From: Diphasiastrum complanatum
Lineage: Eukaryota; Streptophyta; Lycopodiopsida; Lycopodiales; Lycopodiaceae
Direction of reading: 5' to 3'
Assembly: GCA_029204225.1 (NCBI GenBank)
Contig: CM055107.1
Coordinates: 50,485,227 to 50,549,226, forward strand
DNA: 64,000 nt
Shown: in pieces, positions 1-10,664 of the stretch
Layout of the letters: every line of letters starts with the position of its first letter
How positions within the stretch are numbered: the stretch's first letter is position 1
Program-made: the position numbers and the translations under genes
Notes under the pieces: generated by a model
Told to the model about the DNA's origin: nothing
Databases searched by the model: none
The model's input: only the letters and a program-made list of their open reading frames with translations

Positions 1-444
1 AGGCACAAGATTGCCAACGTGAATCTAGAGGCTGGCCAAGTGAATCGCCGCTTTCTAGGTAGGAAAAGCCGCTATGCTTATCTCGCCATAGCCGAGCCAT
101 GGCCAAAGGTTTCTGGAATTGCCAAGGTGGATCTTGAATTTCCTGGCAAAGATCCAGAAGATAAGGTGGTGTCCAGATTCATGCATGGTGAAAATTGCTA
201 TGGGGGAGAGCCTTTCTTTGTTCCTCGAGACGGTAATGATGAGACAGCTGCCGAGGACGATGGCTTCCTCCTTTCTTTCCGCCACTCTGAGAAAACAGAG
301 CAATCAGAGCTTCTGGTCTTGGACGCCAGCTCACCATCGCTGGAGCTCATCGCCTCCGTGAAGCTTCCTTCCAGAGTGCCCTATGGATTCCATGGCACCT
401 TCCTGTCCTCGCAAAATCTAGCAGAGCAGAACTTCTCCTTGTGA
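1..444 (+). CDS. 9-cis-epoxycarotenoid dioxygenase-like protein, C-terminal part (5' end outside window)
   Basis: The frame is open from base 1 to TGA at 442-444 (147 codons). It matches the C-terminal blades of plant carotenoid cleavage dioxygenases, closest by eye to the NCED branch, which cleaves 9-cis-epoxycarotenoids in plastids as the first committed step of abscisic acid synthesis. Visible marks are [19 protein letters not shown], the [10 protein letters not shown] turn and the terminal [10 protein letters not shown]. The His of that last motif (codon 391-393) is the fourth iron ligand in the family. No intron is visible. The acidic insert [12 protein letters not shown] is slightly longer than in typical angiosperm proteins. 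Substrate class (NCED rather than another CCD) is inferred. The frame looks intact, so this may be a functional gene; the upstream part is not visible. Confidence 0.9.
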   Translation, partial: RHKIANVNLEAGQVNRRFLGRKSRYAYLAIAEPWPKVSGIAKVDLEFPGKDPEDKVVSRFMHGENCYGGEPFFVPRDGNDETAAEDDGFLLSFRHSEKTEQSELLVLDASSPSLELIASVKLPSRVPYGFHGTFLSSQNLAEQNFSL

Positions 445-1704
445 ATGATTATTCTTCATGTTTGGACGAGCTCTACAGTGCCGCTGCCCTGTTGTAGCAA
501 TTTATTTTCTTTCTTCGTTAGAAGTATGACAACTTGTTCTGTGATGTTTTCCCTGCTCGCTGGAGATTCGTGGCGTGTTATGTTCGTCGTCGTTTAGTAA
601 ACATTAAACTGAAGATGATGATGCGCCCGCCAGTGGCTCTGTAGCATACGCAGAAGAAGTGAGCCGGATGCTCGCTCGCTGCCAAGAGTTTGCATATTTG
701 TAGGATCGGCCATTATCCACCGTGTTCTATACCAAAAAATTGAAAGTAATTTGTATACTTTCGGAGATCAATAATAATAATACATATTTTTTTAATAGAT
801 TGAGAAACCGGGTGAATTGTTTCTTTGATGTTATGATCTCAGTGATATGATGTTATTCAATTGTGATGACACCTATATTTACCACAGCAAAGACGTGAAT
901 GTATCATAAGGACAACATGATCTCAAAGATGGCGATGTTATGATGTTATGAAGTTATAGCTTCCCCCAATGGAACCTAGTTTCGCCACACCAAAAACATA
1001 CATATACACCTCTGTTGTTTTTGAAATCTTAAGCGTTTTTAGGCTGTTATCTCAGGTTGTTAGTTAGTCCTTTGGTCATTGTAAACAAAATTGCTATCCT
1101 CCTTTAAGATGGAACAAATTTTTGAAGTAAAAGCTGCAGATTTGCTTAATGATGTTTTAAATAAATCCATTTGTAAGCAGCAGTATTCCAGTCGTGAGCA
1201 CCTTCTCAATTCAAAGCTTTTGCATCAGCTCGTCAGCCCAGAACCTGATATGCACAGCAAGTTTTTCAAGTTTAAGCTGCAGTTTTGCTTATTGACATCT
1301 TAAATGCCAATTCCAATTTTAGTAGAGGTTACGTCACATCGTTATTACTCTAATTTTGTTCATAGTATCAATTATTGCTAGTTCAAGGGCTGGGCTTGTC
1401 AAATCAAAGTCATAATGCTAAGCGTAGTTGCTCTGAGAGTTTTCCTCTTTGTTGACAGCATAATCCTTTCTTACAAGTTAGTTTTCTTACGTGAGGTTCT
1501 TGTTACAGCAATTTTATGTTTATCCTCAAACCTTTGAAAGGGGAAAAAATTTGACACACTGTTTTGCTGCATGCTTGGATCTTCTATTTTCTGTCTTTTC
1601 TAACATTTAGCTTATTAAACCCTTCTGCAACTGAGCATGTTTGGAGTATATGCAATATCTTAATCTGCATGCCACAAGACTCGAATGATATGTAGGAACC
1701 TATC
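445..1704. other. 3' flank of the dioxygenase gene and intergenic DNA
   Basis: The first 300-350 bases after the stop probably contain the 3' UTR. AT-rich stretches with AATAAT-like sequence near 770-785 are possible poly(A) signals, but none is a clear AATAAA in context. The rest is AT-rich with only short chance ORFs. I see no gene or mobile element. Confidence 0.5.
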
Positions 1705-3158
1705 TTTGATTTGCTGCTGAAAATTGGATGTGTAGGTTCAGATTTTAAATGGAAAATGATGCAACTCTATTAACGTAGTGTGTGATCATATGCATTGTGG
1801 AACACAAAATTTGGTATGGCTTGCAAGGAAAAAGGTATCTGCAAGGAGTTGCCTTATTCTGGAGACTTTGAGTTGCTGCAGAAAGTCGAAAGTAGAGGTT
1901 CAGATTACAGCTGGAAAGTTTTGAAGCTCTATTGGTGTCAGGTGATCCTATACAATGTGAACACAATTTGTTATTGCCTTGCTATGACAAGACCAGACAA
2001 ATAGTTGCGAAGGGGTTTTCTTATCCTAGCTTTGAACTGCTGTTAAAGCTAAAAGGTAGAGGTTTGAATTTAAAATCAAAAGTTTTGCAGCTTTATTGGC
2101 CTTAGTGTCGTGTCATGAAATCCATTTGTGAACACACAATCTGGTATTGACTTGCTAGGACAAAAGCAAACATGTACTGTGAAGGGGATGCCTTATCCTG
2201 GCTTTGAATTGCTACAGAGAGTTCAAAGTGCAGGTTCAGAATCAAAATGAAAAGCTTTCCGGCACTATTGGCCTAGTGTCATGTGAATCCTATGCATTGT
2301 TAGCACAGAATTTTCTAAGCCTGGCAAGTTGCTAGGATAAAAGCATACATGTAGTTGTAAAGGGAGCTTTGATTTGCTGCAAAAGTTGATTAAAGTAGAA
2401 AGTTCTGCAGCTTTATTGGCCTAGTGTCTTGTGATGGAATCCACTTGTGAACAAACAAATTTGTTATTGCCTTCCTAGGACAAAAGCAAACATGTCGTTG
2501 TTAAGGGGTGCCTGACCCTGGAAGCTTTGAATTGCTGCAGAAAGTTAAAAGTGCAGGCTCAGATCTAAATGGCGAGTCTTGCAGCATTATTGGTCTAGTT
2601 TCTTGTGATCCTATGCGATGCTCTTATATTGCCTTGCTGGGACAAAATCAGACATGTAGCTGTGAAAAGGGGTTGCATTATTCTGGGATCTTTGAATTGC
2701 TTCAGAATGCAGGTCCAGATCTAAAATAGAAAGATTTGTACCTTTGTCGGTGATTCTATGCATTGTGAGCAGAGAATTTGGAATTGCCTTGCAGGAACAA
2801 TAGCATACAACTAGTTGTCAAGAGGTTGCCTCGATCTTAGCTTTGAACACCTTCTGAAAGTTGAAAGTGCAGGTTCAGATTTAATGGCAAGTTTGGCAGC
2901 ATTATTGACCCAGTGTCCTGTCATCCTGTGCATTTGTGAACACAAAATTTGGGATTGCCTTGCAAGGGCAAAGCAATAAATATCCCAACTTTAAATTGCT
3001 GCAAAAAGTTAAGAGAGGAGGTTCAGATTTTAACTGGAAAGTCTTGCAGCTTTGTTGGCCTAGTGTCATGTGATCCTGTGCATTATGAAACGCACAATTG
3101 GGTTTTTGCCTACTAGAGACAAAAGATATTTGTGGTTGTAAAGGGTTTGCCAATTCAG
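1705..3158. repeat. tandem array of nine diverged ~161-bp units
   Basis: A unit beginning TTTGAATTGCTGCAGAAAGTT recurs at about 1705, 1867, 2031, 2203, 2368, 2526, 2691, 2842 and 2990, so spacings are 148-172 bp. Each unit carries in order a 'gcaggttcagat' block, 'ttgcagctttattggcctagtgt', 'gatcctatgcattgtgaacac', 'ttgccttgctaggacaaaagca' and 'catgtagttgtgaaggg'. Units are clearly related but diverged by substitutions and short indels, so the array is old. No shared open frame runs through it. It reads as a minisatellite rather than a gene. Confidence 0.85.
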
Positions 3159-3777
3159 GCTGCCCTCAAGTGGCTGTAGCCTGTCACCCACATGGCACAA
3201 AATACTTTTTGCCTTTTGTAGCAATCATACGGACTCAGGAGAAAGAGCATTAAATGCTCATAAAAATTCAAAGTATGAAAGAATGGAGAGCCCAAGTTGG
3301 CCCTTCTTTCCAACTATACAAGATACTTGCTAGTGGGTTAAAATAGAACTTGACATCTACACAAGGATGAATATATGCTTTAATTTCTCACCATTTTCTG
3401 CTACCTTCCTTGTTGACCCCTTTATTGATACCACATAGGAGGTACACATGACGATGATAAAGAAGCTATAGAAAAAAATGAAGGCCATGTTACCTTTATC
3501 TAGAAAAAATGTCAAGGTTGAGCTACCAAGTACACGTTAGCCCCCTTACCAATACCATATAGGTGAATACTAAGGTGTTTAGATAGGTTCTCAAAAAAAT
3601 TCTAGACCAATGTTTGACAAGTTGGTTGAACTCCCAAGGCTCATGATGTAATGTATAAAATATGTGGTCTTTTAAAAAGTAAGATTTCCTTTCCTGGGTT
3701 CACTCCAATCCCCACACAAACAAGGAACATACATGAGAAAAACAAAGGTGATTTTCGAGACAAAAAAAAAAAAAAAA
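3159..3777. other. intergenic, no gene seen
   Basis: AT-rich sequence with a poly-A run near 3762-3777. A weak partial repetition ('ttgataccacatagg' near 3425, 'ccaataccatatagg' near 3548) is present, but no coding frame or element termini. Confidence 0.4.
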
Positions 3778-4440
3778 CAAAGGCATGAAAAATTTCAAGC
3801 CCATGTTATAGTGCATAAAACATGTGACCTTTGAGAAAGCTCTTACCAAAAATATAAGAGCCACGTCATAATGTACAAAATATGCGAACAATGTGGCCTT
3901 TCATGGTGACTTTCTAGACTTTGAGATGAAAATCAAGAAATTGATAGCACTCATGGCGTTCTCTAGATTCTTGACCCAAGATCTTGGGTTTTGAAGATGT
4001 TATGTCCCTAAATGTGTATGATCAATATTAAGTTTGGCCTATATTGTAAGATAGTCCTTGTTCCAAAATAGGCTATCGTTCTTGTTTAACTAAGGTATTT
4101 GCCCATGTTATAACAAAGGCATAAAAAATTTCAAGCCCATGTTGTAATGCATAAAACATGTGACCTTTGAGAAGGCTCTTACCAAAACTATAAGGGCCAT
4201 GTCATAATGTGGCCTTTGACATGCCTTTCTTTCATGTGGCCTGTTGACTTTCAAAACTTTGAGATGAAAATCAAGAATTTTATAGCACTCATGGCATTCT
4301 CTAGATTCTTGACCCAAGATCTTGGGTTTTGAAGATGTTATGTCCCTAAATGTCTATGGTCAATATTAAATTTGGCCTATACTGTAAGATAGTCCTTAGT
4401 CCAAAATAGGCTATCATTCATGTTTAACTAACGTATTGCC
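3778..4440. repeat. tandem duplication of a ~330-bp segment
   Basis: The segment starting 'caaaggcatgaaaaatttcaag' at 3778 is repeated from about 4113. Both copies run through 'tcttgacccaagatcttggg', 'gttatgtccctaaatgt' and end near 'aactaaggtatt(t)gcc'. Copies differ by scattered substitutions and by an insertion around 4211-4245 in the second copy. Small ORFs on the minus strand in both copies are by-products of the repeat. Confidence 0.85.
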
Positions 4441-4694
4441 TCATCAAGAATGGTTGTGGATGATGCCTATATTGGGTACTATAGCTATGTGTGGAGGGGA
4501 ATGATTTTGAAAGGAGAATTCGCATGGCCTTTGTGGGCTAGGGTTTGGAAAACTCACCCCTTCCTTCAGGAATATTGTAATGGATTGTATTGACGATTCA
4601 TTGATCTAGCTTCATGCCCTAGCTAGTGTAGTATTGAATGATGGACATCGACTTGTGGGTGTCTAAGTATTTGTCAGACATTGGTTGAGCAAAT

Positions 4695-4877
4695 CTTGCC
4701 ACAATCAATAATGGTGGTGATTACATTGAACTAGGCAAGGATCTTCCCCACAGCTTGACTTTACAAAGTGGTTGTGAGAATTTGTTTCTTGCCACAATCA
4801 ATAATGGTGGTGATTACATTGAACTAGGCAAGGATCTTCCCCACAGCTTGACTTTACAAAGTGGTTGTGATAATTTG
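4695..4877. repeat. near-perfect 93-bp tandem duplication
   Basis: 'cttgccacaatcaataatgg' begins at 4695 and again at 4788. The two copies agree for about 85 bases with one visible difference near the end (gagaat versus gataat). This is much better conserved than the neighbouring repeats, so it is probably a recent duplication. Confidence 0.92.
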
Positions 4878-5114
4878 CAAAAACAATTTATGTTTGACTG
4901 TTACTAGTTGTGTGGATTTAATGGTGAGAATCATGCATGTTGTGCAACTTAGTGAAATTGATATGAATGGTTAATTGATGGTGATATTACAAAATTAGAA
5001 AATTTATGATTAGTTGGAATTTTGTTAATGAGTAAGATACTCTTCATGAAAGTGGCATAGGAAAAAATTGCAAATTGGCAAAAAATATGGTAAACCTTTC
5101 TTTCTTATGGTTAT

Positions 5115-5871
5115 GGGTAAGCTATAAGTCCTTGTCTGTAGTAGGTTAGCTTCTAAATCCTACCATTGATCTGCTTTCTTGAGCTGGTCTTATAAGGTTT
5201 GGACTTGGGCCTGGCTCTCTGCTTTCTCATGCTCTCTCTCTTTTTCCAGTTGCGCGACTTGATCATTTAAGGCCTGTAGCGTTTGCCCTGCCACCAATTG
5301 GCCACGCGATTGCTCAATTGCTCGTTCAGTGAGCAACTGGTGAAGTTGTTGTGGGAGGTTCGTTAAGGCTGTCCGGCAACCCAGCACCTGAGTGTCCAAG
5401 CTGGCCGAAGGTGGAATGGTTAAAATGGGTGGAGGGAGAGGTGCGGTCATGGAGATGGTGGTGATGAGAGGAGTGGTGATGGCGGTGACGGTCGGAATGA
5501 TGATCAAGCGAACATGATATGAGGCGAGCGGGAGGGTGATGGTAGTGGAAGGGGACGTGGCAATGGCGAGTGTCGTGATGGGACAAGACATGGATTCCGT
5601 AAGAGCTGATGAGATGGGAGAAGTGACGGCTGAATGAATGGGGCTAGGAGTCATAGACGTGACATTGAGGGAGGGGGAAGAGTGGGTAGGGATGGTGCAT
5701 GCGGGGCTAGAATGCGTGTGAATGGGGGATGGTGTGGGGGATGTGGTGAAGATCGATGACTTTTGGCTAGCCTCCAGTTGGGCGATAGTGTCTTTGGGAG
5801 GAGGTTGGAATGGGCTAGAGGCTTGGGTGGTATGGGGGGATGTTTGGATACCTAGATTCTCTAGAGCGACC
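5115..5871 (-). pseudogene. unrecognised Pro/Ser/Thr-rich and coiled-coil ORF (host sequence C), distal part
   Basis: On the minus strand an open frame runs from 5871 down to the stop at 5190. The same frame can be followed through two stops to about 5115. The encoded stretch is rich in Ser, Thr, Pro and Ile. It ends in a charged heptad-like segment (LNDQVAQLEKEREHEKAESQ) that suggests a coiled coil. It is cut at 5871 by the start of copia B. If the TSD is counted once, the frame joins the minus-strand frame beyond B (17401 upward). I do not recognise the family; a gag-like or other mobile-element protein is my guess from context. Confidence 0.5.
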
Positions 5872-6137
5872 TGTAGAACAACTGATCAGACAGATCTCGA
5901 TTCTACTAACAAAGTGTGCAGTTTACTTGACAAAGGATGAGAAAGAAACGAACGCGAACTCGAAACATTCCTATTCGTGACCAACTCAAAAGATTCGCAA
6001 AATTTGTCTTGCAGTCAACTTGAAAGATTTGCGAAACAGCTTCTTGTAGAAGCTCATGGTTTTTTTTCTTGTTGAAGCTCGAAAGATTTGCGAATAGAAT
6101 CTTGTCACGAAATATTCTGTTTCTTGTTCAAATCTCA
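5872..6137 (+). repeat. 5' LTR of copia B, left part
   Basis: 266 bp homologous to the first part of the 3' LTR at 16456. It begins TGTAGAACA and stops at 'caaatctca', where gypsy A begins. The LTR continues at 12594. The tctca at 6133-6137 is the left copy of gypsy A's TSD. Confidence 0.88.
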
Positions 6138-6514
6138 TTTTACAAGTAGAAGTGAGAAAGTCCTCCAGATCCAAGGTATAGCCTCCAAATGTCCTCCAAG
6201 CAACCTACAAGCTTCAAGATGCTCCCCAACTCCAAGCTAGGATGCGTCCACCTGCAAGTAAGGATCTGCAAGCCTCCAAGGATCTCTCCTCCACCTGTGT
6301 CCCTACTCTTTAAACACAAAGATAGATAACAAGCTGGCCTCAAGTATTCACCACCCAACCATAACTAGATCAAAGCTCCAAGCAAGACCTATCTAGCACC
6401 CCCTTGCTAACCATAAACAAATCACAAGCATACCACAACACTCCATAGCATACTCAATATCCAAACCCTACTTATGTCCCATACTATAAGCAAGATCCAA
6501 ACCTCAAGCATACT
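6138..6514 (-). repeat. 3' LTR of gypsy A, truncated
   Basis: 377 bp match 11536-11893 with small differences ('acaagtagaagtga', 'ctccccaactccaagctag', 'ctggcctcaagtattcacc'). Homology stops near 'caagcatact' at 6514, where integrase coding sequence abuts. About 680 bp of this LTR, the PPT and the end of IN are missing, so one deletion joined IN to the middle of the LTR. Confidence 0.85.
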
Positions 6515-7498
6515 TTCATGCCAACACTAATTGGTGATTGAGGTTGAAAACCATAAATAAGCATGAAAGGGCTGAATCTGGTCGCTGAATATTTTGCACT
6601 GTTATATGCAAATTCCACCAGTGGAAGGTATTGTATCCAATCAGACTGCCGATGGCCCACATATGCTCGAAGCATATCCTCCATCGTCTGATCGGTCCTT
6701 TCCGTTTGACCATTTGATTTCGGATGATCTGTAGAACTCAAACTTAAAGTTGTTTCCAACTTTTCAAATACTGCTTGCCAAAAATTCCTAGTGAATTTTG
6801 GGTCACAATCACTAACAATATCGCAAGGAAGCCCGTATAGTCGAAAAAGCTTCTCAACAAACAGTTGAGCTAGTTCTGAAGCTTTAATGGTAGTTTTTGT
6901 TGGGATAAATTGAGCAAACTTCGTAAGGCTGTCAACAATGACCCAAACCGAATATGGCCCTTCCCTGTACGTGGAAGCCCGACCACAAAATCCATAGATA
7001 TACTTTCCCACTTTCCGGTAGGAATATCTAAAGGATGTAATAGGCCACAACCTTCTAGCCTCTGCTTTATTTAACTGGCACTTAGTACATCTAAGTACAT
7101 AGGCCTGTACCTGACTTTTCATCTCAGGCCACCAAAATTACCTTCAAACTAGGTCAAGTGTTCTTTGTATACCCGGATGTCCTATGCATGGACTATCATG
7201 ACACTCATGCAAGATTTGGGCCCTTACAATGTCATTCTCCGGTACACACACCTTTCCTTTACAAAACAAAATCCTGTTTCGAATTAGGAAATCCGTTTCA
7301 GTCTTTCCCTGATTCGAGGAATCTTGCAAACCTGAATTGACCCCCAAAAGTACTTGTTGCCAATACTTTCCAAAAAAAGGATCGGCCTCATATAGTCCTT
7401 GAAGAGACTAAAACAACTCCGGTTCTATAACAGTAAAGCACAACTGACTAATAACCGGTAACTGACTCAAAGCATCCGCTAGAGTATTTTGACTTCCT
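6515..7498 (-). pseudogene. gypsy A integrase remnant
   Basis: The minus-strand translation shows the zinc-binding HHCC region (HECHDSPCIGHPG then CTKCQLNK), the core with VIVDSLTKFAQFIPTK, the second Asp in IVSDCDPKFT and the catalytic Glu in NGQTERTDQ. This integrase inserts element cDNA into the genome. A frameshift near 7000 breaks the region of the first catalytic Asp, and stops occur near 7140 and 7410. The C-terminal domain is replaced by LTR sequence near 6514. Upstream it joins the RNase H/IN linker. Confidence 0.88.
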
Positions 7499-8287
7499 TT
7501 ATAATAACGTATAAAAGTCAAAGATTTGCATCAGCTCACCCCATCTAGCTTGCCTCCCCTTTAAATATGTAGCATCATAGAAATATCGAAAAGTCTGATG
7601 ATCCATCAAAAATTCAAATCTGGCTCCATACAAATAATGTCGCCAAATTTTCAAGGAATGAACAATTGCAAACAGTTCCTTCTCATAGGTACAATACCTA
7701 GACTGAGCAGGATTTAGTTTCTTGCTTTCATAAGCCACAGGATGTCCATTCTGCATCAAAACAACTCCAATAGCATAATTAATGGCATCGGTCCTAACCA
7801 CAAAAGTCTTATTAGGATCGCCAATGATTAGTATTGGTGCCAAAGTGACACTTTTCTTAAGCAACTCAAAACAATTATTCATATCCTCCGTCCACACCAC
7901 TAGTGGACTCTTAGCCCTCCGACTTAGCTTCTTATAGCCTTTCAAGGCCTGGGTAAAGGGAAATGCCAATCAAGCAAATTGGGGAATATGCCAACAGAAA
8001 AATCCCACAAACCCCAAGAAAGACTTGATTTATTGAGCTGTGGTGAGAATAGGCCAATCAATAACCCTCTGGATACGATCAGCCTCAATCTCCACCCCCG
8101 GATATCTATTCTTAACGGTTACCTTGTTCAATTTCTTATAGTCGACGCAAAACCTTATAGTCTCATCCTTCTTGGCCACCAGAATCATTGGTGATGACCA
8201 AGGAGACTTACTAGGTTGTACCCACCCCTTGTCTAGGTAATCATGTATTTGCCTATTTACCTTAGCCTCTTCCGATGCACTCATCCT
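7499..8287 (-). pseudogene. gypsy A reverse transcriptase/RNase H, RT core deleted
   Basis: The N-terminal fingers are present on the minus strand (VQPSKSPWSSPMILVAKKD, RFCVDYKKLNKVTVKNRYP). The sequence then jumps near 8095-8103 to the post-palm segment IEADRIQRVIDWP. The roughly 140 residues that normally lie between, including the YxDD polymerase site, are absent. Downstream, LAPILIIGDPNKTFVVRTDA, HPVAYESKKLNPAQSRYCTY and WRHYLYGARF are typical of the thumb-RNase H region. Stops lie near 7970 and 8028. This element could not have copied itself in its present form. Confidence 0.9.
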
Positions 8288-8950
8288 TTAAGGACGCTGT
8301 GTGATTGGAGTTGCTCCAGGTATTAGGTCAATTTTATGATCAACTGTCCTTTCTGGTGGTAAACCGACAGGAAGGTCTAAAAAATCATCATTGAATTCTT
8401 GCCTAAGTTCATTATAGGCTTCAAATCCTGTGGTGTTCTCACTGGGTATATTCATGACATTTATGTTAAGTTCTTCATCATTGCAGCAAATGATATCATT
8501 ATGAAAACATAAATAAACTTTAAAATCAGAATTCTTCATAATAGAATTAAGTTCATGTTTAGAATAAGGGTTAACATTTTTAGTATCAACACTTAAACTA
8601 GACTTGATCTTAATTAAAAAATTCTCATGCATAAAAGATAAAGATTTCTCAACAAAATCAATTCTCAATGATTTGTTCTTATCAGAATGCCATTGTTGCC
8701 CAAGAACAATATCTACATTAGCTAATTGAACAGCATGAAATTCTAGTTTTTCATAATAATCCTGAATGTGCAATTCTACATCAGGAAAAATAAAATCCAT
8801 CAAATCGAAATTACTTCCTGATGCCATTGTCACACGGTATTTTTTCTCACTTTTTCTGGTAGGAAGGTTTAGCGTCTACACCAAATTTACATTAATAAAG
8901 TTATGAGTGGATCCCGTGTCAAAAAGAGCATTAATAACTTGATCATTAAC
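8288..8950 (-). pseudogene. gypsy A aspartic protease and linker
   Basis: The active-site triad is visible as NALFDTGSTHNFIN on the minus strand (DTG codons at 8912-8920), followed at a stop (near 8880) by a long open stretch, 8833 to 8288, including LANVDIVLGQQW, the usual C-terminal protease motif. It matures the gag-pol polyprotein. It sits between the gag zinc knuckle and the RT fingers, as expected for gypsy. Confidence 0.85.
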
Positions 8951-9620
8951 TTTATCTTTAATGCAAATAAGGTCATTAGGACCAAAAACTAAAGAACTAA
9001 GGAAACAAACATCCATCTCATTACTTCGAGATAGATTACCTGAGGTTGAAGCTTGTTTTTTGACGCAATAACATGCAAGGTGACCCTCGCCATTGCACTT
9101 GAAGCACAGGTTCTTCCTTCAAGCTTCAGCTTTATCATTGCCTCCATGATGGTTTTTAAAGTTTTTCTTGGTTTTCTTAGGATTGTTGGAATTGGGATGT
9201 GTTTCATTAACAACTTCCCTATCCTTCCTCTTAAATTGAAAACCTTTTTTTTGCTCATTAGGCTGTTGACCCCTAGGTGGCTTAGGTGTGTCATCAAAGT
9301 ATTTTGCTGCCCTAGTAGCATCTTCTAGGGTTTTTGGATAGTTCCTACGAACATCCACTTGATAATCTTTTGGTAACCCATCAATAAACATTAACATTTG
9401 TACCTTAGGCGGAATATCACTATAAAGTGGATTCAGGTACTCATGAAAATCTTCAATAAACTGTTCCAAACCTTTATTCATGGTTAGATGACTCAACTTT
9501 TGGAAGTGTTCATAGTCATCTAAAAGCGGTAGAAAATAATCTCCAAAAAGCTTGCAAAAATCATCCCATGTACAAGATTGGTTGCCTTTTGCAACTAAGT
9601 CATCCCACCAAAGTAGAGAT
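8951..9620 (-). pseudogene. gypsy A gag (capsid and zinc knuckle), N-terminus lost
   Basis: The minus strand encodes a retrotransposon gag segment (LSHLTMNKGLEQFIEDFHEY, MFIDGLPKDYQVDVRRNYPK), a basic linker and a CX2CX4HX4C knuckle (CFKCNGEGHLACYC, about 9071-9111). The knuckle binds element RNA. A stop after the basic linker (near 9119) and the sudden loss of homology near 9620 make it a pseudogene. Past 9620 the sequence is plus-strand material of another element (M). Confidence 0.85.
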
Positions 9621-10664
9621 TGTAGAATCTACTTGTTTTCAACCAAAGAATTTGTCAATGGTGGAAATGTGATCTTTCAAGAGTGGAAGATTTGTAAACT
9701 TGAAGAAGCACCTTTGGATCAACACATTATTCAATTCATTGATGTTTTGGAGTCAAGTCAAGTGGAGGATCAAGCTCAAGACCCGAGGACTCCAAGAAAA
9801 ATCTTGAGTATCAAGATGGAGCCATCAAGGCTCAATCATATGGATCAAGCAAGGCAAGTTGTCTTTGGCAACACTATGTATGCACTTAATAGTTTAATTG
9901 ATGTATCTTCAAGTGCACAAAATGCCTTGGAATCCATGGCGTGGCATGATGTATAGTTTTTGAAGTGTGCTACATGTATATAGACACATTTGTGGAACAT
10001 CTTGTAAGGGATCCTTTAAGAGGTGGTGAAAGATCCTTCATGGACATCATTCTCTATTGGAGTCTCAAAAGTTCCTTGTTTGTAGCTGGATTTTTTAGAC
10101 ACTTCTAAAAGCTTTCATTCATCTATCAAGAGAGTTGTAAATAGATCAAGCTAAATTTGAGGAGGAGTGTAAAGAATTGCCAAAAATTGGCAAATCTAGC
10201 TTGATAAAAAACCATGTAGAATAGTGTAAATTGTGTACACAAGTGGGTCCCACACATGTGAGGCCATGATGCCACATGGGAAACCCATCCTGATGTAGGT
10301 TAGGTCAAGTCAAGAGAGTTGGTCATGTCTATTTCGTGGTCATCCCTACTTTATAGGACCTACACCTAAGTTTAAGGCGAAAATTTGACCAACTAGCTAC
10401 CTACCAAGCATAACTCTAGGAAATAGACTAGGGTTTCATTTTAGGTCAAGGAGAGTGAGTTAACTTCCTTATTACATGCTGGAAATCCACCTAACTTCAA
10501 GAAGGAAGTCGAATTTGCTATGTATTCCCTCTCTCCATAGTGAGAAGATAGAAGATGAATGTGAGCAATGATTTGTTGAGAGAAGTATCAGTTTGTAAGC
10601 TCAGTCCAAGCCTACTATTTGTCAGCTTAATCCAAGCTTAAGAGAAAAACAACAACAAGCTACA
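9621..10664 (+). mobile_element. 3' part of another retrotransposon (M), inside gypsy A
   Basis: A PPT (aatttgaggaggag, 10154-10167) is followed at once by TGTAAAGAATTGCC, the expected start of an LTR, at 10168. The LTR-like sequence continues to roughly 10664 (ends 'gctaca', uncertain) and contains the palindromic cacacatgtg. A related stretch lies at 45880-46050 in the same orientation. The 5' part of M is missing, and the boundary with gypsy A gag near 9620 is abrupt. The PPT style resembles the copia elements here, but no copia coding sequence is visible, so class is uncertain. Confidence 0.6.
9624..9956 (+). pseudogene. unrecognised ORF upstream of the M PPT
   Basis: An open frame ends at TAG 9954-9956 with about 110 codons that look coding (balanced residues, few Cys, FVNGGNVIFQEWKICKLEEA, DQHIIQFIDVLE). 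The ORF formally starts at 9552, but its first part overlaps gypsy A gag on the other strand. It lies about 200 bp before the M PPT, where copia elements normally end in RNase H, yet I see no RNase H motif. Family unknown. It could be an accessory ORF, a transduced fragment or chance. Confidence 0.35.

Noticed and set aside
55-303. Minus-strand and other-frame ORFs over the dioxygenase exon
   Set aside because: They are shadows of the conserved plus-strand frame.
1091-1303. 70-codon plus-strand ORF
   Set aside because: No motif, no gene signals and no similarity I can recognise; consistent with chance in this composition.
1745-3153. Small ORFs within the 161-bp array
   Set aside because: No frame is shared from unit to unit, and they contain no recognisable domain.
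3480-3570. Possible inverted or direct short repeats around 'ccatataggtgaata'
   Set aside because: Too short and diverged to separate from background.
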